The translations under genes and the position numbers were made by a program. From Podospora pseudoanserina (lineage: Eukaryota > Ascomycota > Sordariomycetes > Sordariales > Podosporaceae), in assembly GCF_035222485.1 (NCBI RefSeq), contig NC_085920.1, forward strand, positions 8,480,001 through 8,544,000: 64,000 nt of DNA, in the 5' to 3' direction. Below are positions 58,665 through 64,000 of the stretch, in pieces. Each line of letters begins with the position of its first letter. Position 1 is the stretch's first letter. Below the pieces are notes generated by a model. The model ran no database searches and was not told the origin of the DNA. It saw only the letters and a program-made list of their open reading frames with translations.

Positions 58665-61600
58665 ATGCCTCACTCAGAGATCGACCACCCTTCGACGAAG
58701 CGGCAAAAGCGCGATGCGATCGTGAAAGCGCAGCCATCTTCAAAGAGGAGCGGCTCGGCCATTTTTGCGCCTTTCCGGGTACGCATTACCCAACCACAGA
58801 AAACTATGCAAATTCGAGATGGAAACAATTCTGACAGTCCTGAGTCCTGTAGACCATTGGTTTAGTTTCACCAACAAGCGTTCCCTTTGCCACGATTCCC
58901 CTTGGCAAAACCACCTTCCAGATCACGACTTCTGTCGGCCGTGCCCTGCAAACATACGATCTCAAGCGCGGTCTCAATCTTGTGTTCGTCACCCGCCCTC
59001 AGACTCCCGCCGATATAACCGCCACCTGTGCTTGGAAAGAAAAGGTATATGCTGCTTGGGGAAACCCGAGCAAGGGTGAATCTCAAGGATTATGGGCCTT
59101 CCAGCGCGGCAAAAAGGCTGCTGAGCTTCAGCTCCCTACCGGCCTCGATCAACCCATCAAACAGATTGTCATTTTTGGCTCGTGGATTATCGCATGCTGT
59201 GTCACGAGGATAGAGGTCTTCAAGTCGGCTACACTGGAACACTACACTACTCTCTTTACTGCGGCGGCTAAGAGGGGCGACAATGAAATTACGGGCGGCG
59301 TCTGCAACATGCCAACCTTCTTGAACAAGATCTTTGTCGGCCGGAAGGATGGTTGGGTTGAAATTTGGAACGTCAGTACCGGCAAGCTCGTATATACGAT
59401 CCTGCCGCCCGCACCCAACAGCGGGTCCGTGACTTGTCTGCAACCCTCGCCCGCTCTGTCGTTGCTCGCCATCTCGTACTCTGGCGGTTCTCTGGTCATT
59501 CAAAACGTTCTCACAGACAAGAAAGTGTTGCAGATCCAGGCTGGCAGTGAAGGTGCTCCCGTTACCTGCATCTCATTCCGGACTGATGGTCAGGGTGCCG
59601 GGGAGGATGGCCGGAAGGATGGTGTTATGGCTACAGCAACTGGTTTTAGTGGGGATGTGACTTTCTGGGATCTCAACAAGGGTGGAAGATCGATGGGTGT
59701 TTTGCGCAGCGCCCACAACCCCCCATCACGCAACAAGGCCGCTGGTGGCGGTATCAGCAAAATCGAGTTTCTTCCCGGTCAGCCCGTGATCATCACAAGC
59801 GGTCTCGACAACTCTCTCAAGTCTTGGATCTTTGACGAGACACCATTCTCGCCAGTACCTCGCATTTTGCACCAGCGAAGTGGACATGCGGCGCCTGTCA
59901 GCTGCCTGCAATTCTTGCCGTCTGATTTCGATGGCGCAGAGGCTGGAAACAAGTGGCTTATGAGCGGTGGGCACGATAGGAGTCTCTGGGGATGGAGTTT
60001 GCGAAGAGACGGTCAGAGTACCGAACTATCACAAGGTGCCATTCGGAAGAAGGCAAAGAAAGCCGGTATTCTTGCTGGTGGGTCTTTAATTCAAGGCCCA
60101 AGCACAACCTTGGAGGATCTAAAGGCCCCGGAAATCACATGCATCGCATCTTCACTAAACCGCGATGGTGGTATTGGTGCTATGCCCGGAAAGCAGGTCA
60201 TTTGGGACAAGGCCAACAGCACAAAATACTCTAATGCCGAGCTCAGCGGAATGACGGGCTGGGAGAGTGTCGTTACCGCTCACAAGAACGACCCGTGGGC
60301 TCGCACATGGTTTTGGGGACGAAAGAGAGCTGGTCGTTGGGCATTCAAGACTGGCGACGGCATGAATGTTTCCACTGTGGCCATCAGTTCATGTGGCACT
60401 TTCGCTGTGGTCGGGTCGGAGGGAGGCAGTATCGATACTTATAACCTTCAGTCAGGTCGGCACAAGCAACGTTTCCCTTCCAGGTTGACACCGGCCCAAT
60501 TGAGGCAGATCAAGATGATGCAGCTGAGAGCGCTGGACAAGGTCAACGAGCTTCAGGCACGGTCAGCCCAGAGCTTCCCGCCGGGCACTGGCAAGCACAC
60601 AGCGGCGGTAACAGGTCTTGTTGTTGACTCTCTCAACACAACCATTACCTCGTGCTCGCTCGACGGTAAGATCAAGTTCTGGGACTTTTCCACCGGCAAC
60701 TTGATCGACGAAATCAACTGGGCGCCCATGACCAAGATAGTGACCTGCCGCTATCATCCAGGCAATGACCTTATCGCGTTTGCCTGTGACGACCACTCCA
60801 TCCGGGTTGTCGATATTGGAACCAAGCAAACGATCAGAGAATTCTGGGGCTGCCGGGGAGACATCAACGACTTTTGCTTCTCCAATGACGGCAGGTGGAT
60901 CATTGCTGCCTCTCAAGACTGCATCATTCGCATCTGGGATTTGCCCACAAGCCATCTTATCGACGCATTCCGCACGGAAACTCCCTGCACCGCCCTCGCC
61001 TTCTCCAACACGGGCGAGTTCCTAGCCGGCTCGTGTGAAGGCAGCCTTGGTGTTCAACTCTGGACTAACAGAACGCTCTTCAAGCACGTCCCAACCCGGC
61101 AAATCTCGGACGCCGAGATTGGCGAGGCGGCCGGCTCTCTGCCGACGGCATCCGGTGAAGGTGGCGAAGGTCTCATTGACGCTGCCTTTGAGGATGATGC
61201 CTCGGAACCAGCCGATGATGGCGTAACTGCGCCAGTAATTGACCAGCTCTCCTCTGACATGATGACCTTGTCTCTGGTCCCCAAGAGCAGATGGCAAACC
61301 CTTCTGCATATCGACTTGATCAAGCAAAGAAACAAGCCAAAGGAGGCCCCCAAGGCGCCCGAAAAGGCACCATTCTTCTTGCCATCTGTTGGCGGATCGA
61401 ACTCGCTATTACCTCCTATTGAAGACGACAAGGAGGGCAAGGAGGTTGTATCGAGGATAACGCAGCTAGATGCTACGAGGCAAGAGCAGGCTTTCTCCAG
61501 CAAGCTGACTGCCTGCGGGGAAAAGGGTGATTGTAAGTTTCCCGCCGTTGTGATGATTGGATAACAAGATGGCTGACCCTGCATACAGACACCGAGTTTA

Positions 61601-61935
61601 TCGAGCACCTCAAATCTCTTCCTCCTTCGGCGGCTGATCTTGAGCTCCGGTCCCTCTCCATGGGCAACAGTGAGCACGATTACGAAAATAACGAGTTGCT
61701 TCACTTTATCAAGGCCTTGACCAGCAGGCTGATCGCCAGAAGAGACTACGAGCTGACACAGGCGTGGATGACTGTGTTCCTGAAGCTGCACTACGACCTT
61801 GTGATGGCCAACGACTGTCTTCTCAAGGCGCTGGACGAGTGGAAAGAGCACCAAGCGCGGGAAAGAGATAGGCTGGATGACTTGATTGGGTACTGCAGCG
61901 GCGTTGTTGGATTCTTGAGGAATCCCAGGACATGA
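58665..61935 (+). CDS. utp21: Utp21 (WDR36), UTP-B component of the SSU processome
   Basis: Nucleolar protein of the UTP-B subcomplex, needed for 18S rRNA processing. Exons 58665-58778, 58853-61532 and 61589-61935 (introns 74 and 56 bp) give 1046 aa, the usual length. The splice reads FAPFR to TIGLVSPTSVPFATIPLG, a conserved start. Tandem WD40 repeats follow (GGVCNMPTFLNKIFVGRKDG, FVGRKDGWVEIWNVSTGKL, SSCSLDGKIKFWDFSTG-type, AASQDCIIRIWDLPTSHLID), making two propellers. The C-terminal Utp21 domain includes LAFSNTGEFLAGSCEGSLGV, SKSRW-type SLVPKSRWQTLLHIDLIKQR, and in the last exon FIEHLKSLPPSAADLELRSL. The N-terminus is basic. Identification secure. Confidence 0.96.
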
Positions 61936-62081
61936 ATCAAATGTTTTTGTTTTGTTTTTCTGGTAGCATGTAATGTTGGAATCGAAAGTGAAACCAGGAG
62001 AAACTTATATATCACTAACTTTGCTGGAGTATTACTCTCACTAGGTTTGTCGCTCTCTGCTCTTCTGTCACCAATATCGCT

Positions 62082-63962
62082 CTATCCAAACAACCGATCC
62101 AGCACCCTGTCAAAGGCGTTCCTGTCGTGACGTTAGTAAAAAGAAAGGGTCTTTCGCAACTGATATAGAAAAATACGTACTTTGGGGGGCTGGAAACATA
62201 TGTCCTTTGGTACTCTTCAATTTCATCGACATTCTTTACCAAGTCGATCTCATCTGAGCGATGCAGTTTTGTCTTGTTGACAAACTTGTATCCTAGATAC
62301 AAAATCGGACATACCGCAATCATTGTAAACCTGTTCTCAGTCAGCTGGGCACTCTTGACTTGGTCCGGAATTAGACTTACGAAAATAAGAACGTTGGCAC
62401 ATCCCACTTTCCGGGTAGGAAAACCGTGTACCCTCCGACAAACGTCATGACGGACGTCCCGATCAGCGCATACCACGCCGCATAAGGTTGCAACATGGCC
62501 TTGTACGGCAGGTCGTCTCTCTTGAACCCCTGAGCCTTCATCCCATAGTAGAACCGCAGGTACGTCACACACATGCAGGCAAAGTTGATCAGTTGGCTCG
62601 CCGTGACCAAGTTCACAAACCACTGAAGCACCACTGCGGCATCGTTTGAGACCTGCAAGAAACTCAAGAGCGAGATTCCCAAAACTACCAAGACGGCATA
62701 CAGAGGCACTCCCTTAGTTGTGACCTTTGTAAATATCTTTGGAGCCTTCCCCTCTAGCGCCATGCCGTAAAGAGACCTTGAAGCGCAATAGACATAGCTG
62801 TTTCCCGCCGAGAAGGCCGCCGTCAGGACCATAGCATTGACAATATCCGGCAGCACCCTGATGTTCAGCCGGTTCATCGCAATAACATATGGGCTTGCAG
62901 CTGCGCCCGGTGCACCCGTCGAGAATGCTATCTTCATCTCCTCGTCAGTGTATGGCACGAGAACACCAACCGCCAAACTTCCGAGCATAAAGAATGTCGT
63001 TAGCCGGTAAAACACGGCATTGAAAGCCCTGGGCATCACCACTCTCGGGTTTTCCGCCTCCCCGGCTGCCATGCTCACATAATCCGGCCCTGCTATGGTG
63101 AACGATGCCTGGATCAAACACTGCAGAAATCCTAGAAATCTCCCCAAGTCTCCTGTGTGGTACAACTCGGCAAAGGCGCCTGGATCGCTCCAGTATCGAA
63201 ACCCAAACCTGTCTCCTGTCGGGTTCCCACCGCACATTACCACCACGGTAAAGATCAAGAGGGCAATAATGAGCAGCACTTTTCCCAGCGCAGCCCAAAA
63301 CTCCACCTCTCCATACCACTGCACAGCCAGCACGTTGATCAACCCATACAAGCAGATGATAATGGCGATGATTCCTCCAGCGGGTACAATCTCGGAGCCT
63401 TTCCAATAATGCAAAATAACATTGCAGGCAACAATTTCAAACGGCACCAGCGCGGCCTCGAAGATGAAGAAATTCCACCCGCAGGCAAAACCAAAGGCTT
63501 CGTCGACATAACGGCCAGCGAGTCGGATGAATGGCGAGGAAATGGGAAGGTAGGTCACCATCTCGGCCATGCAGAGCGTCACGGCAAGGATGAAGGAGCA
63601 CCAAATGGTGAAGGCGAGGAAGAGGGAGGCGGGTCCACCTTGGAGGAGACCACGGCCGATCTGGACATAGAGGGCTGTGCCGATTGTCCCGCCAATTCCT
63701 ATCTCTGCGTGTTAGTTACGAAAAGAAGCAAGAGCAGTGGGGTTGCCTAGGGCAAATGGTTACCTATAAGTTGAATGTGACGAGACTTAAGCTGGCGTCT
63801 CATGCTATGCTCTTCTACCTGGGACCCGGAGAGCGACGGCGATGAAGGGGGGCCCCTTTTCTTTTCGTCGGTGCCACCATTGCTGAGAGAAGATGATAAG
63901 CCCCCTTTCTCCTGATCATGGCCTCCTGGGTTGGCAATAAGGTCGATTCCCGTGGAGGACAT
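62082..63962 (-). CDS. Amino-acid permease, APC superfamily (YAT/AAP family)
   Basis: Plasma-membrane amino-acid/H+ symporter. Exons 63764-63962, 62381-63698, 62181-62330 and 62082-62121 (introns 65, 50 and 59 bp) give 568 aa. Exon 1 is cytosolic and Ser/Gly-rich, then SRHIQLI spliced to GIGGTIGTALYVQIG, the family's first-helix substrate motif. Further hallmarks are AEMVTYLPISSPFIRLAGRY, FAFGxxWNFF-type FACGWNFFIFEAALVPFEIV, GPDYVSMAAGEAENPRVVMP and AFSAGNSYVYCASRSLYGMA. About 12 TM segments are present. The final 13 residues come from a 40-bp exon (NAFDRVLDRLFG). The ATG is only 39 bp from the window edge, so an upstream start cannot be excluded. The substrate cannot be named from sequence. 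Identification secure at family level. Confidence 0.94.
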
Positions 63963-64000
63963 CGCTCCGTGGTGATTTATTTCAGTTGATCTCGATGGAT

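Overview
The window is nuclear DNA of a filamentous ascomycete, most likely a Sordariomycete and plausibly Sordariales. Supporting signs are short introns (mostly 50-90 bp, GTAAGT/GTATGT donors, CTAAC or CTGAC branch sites), a Zn(II)2Cys6 regulator, and fungal versions of the cofactor D, Cef1, Bre2, Utp21 and Nse1 proteins. The genus cannot be fixed from sequence alone. I assembled exons by hand from reading frames, splice signals and protein-family continuity; every multi-exon model below closes in frame.

Layout, left arm (1-27 kb, gene-dense): a Zn2Cys6 transcription factor running off the left edge (-); scavenger decapping enzyme Dcs1 (+), whose 3' coding end overlaps that of a convergent GILT-like thiol reductase (-); a RidA-family protein (+); a one-TM protein of unknown function (-); Nse1 of the SMC5/6 complex (-); a seven-TM GPCR-like protein of unknown function (+); a VBA-type MFS transporter (-); an atypical hexokinase (-) with a 21-bp-periodic array at its 3' end; spliceosomal Cef1/Cdc5 (-) divergent from the COMPASS subunit Bre2 (+); and tubulin cofactor D (+).

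Middle (27-52 kb, gene-poor): long non-coding stretches rich in microsatellites and homopolymers. They hold a 434-aa conserved-looking protein of unknown function (33.4-34.7 kb), a GH76 alpha-1,6-mannanase-like protein (37.3-38.5 kb), a possible 38-aa one-TM peptide (28.7 kb), and a 54-aa Cys/His-rich zinc-finger protein (45.0-45.2 kb) that is the only gene I can support in about 13 kb.

Right arm (52-64 kb, dense again): the inositol-pyrophosphate kinase Vip1/Asp1 (-), the SSU-processome protein Utp21 (+), and a four-exon amino-acid permease (-).

The genes do not form one pathway. They are mostly housekeeping functions (mRNA cap turnover, splicing, H3K4 methylation, tubulin folding, ribosome biogenesis, inositol pyrophosphates) mixed with transporters and fungus-specific proteins. 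I saw no transposon ORF, CRISPR array, rRNA or convincing tRNA. The most unusual items are the 54-aa zinc-finger gene in a gene desert, the 21-bp array on the hexokinase 3' end, the poly-A 3' splice site of the MFS gene, and the overlapping convergent coding ends.
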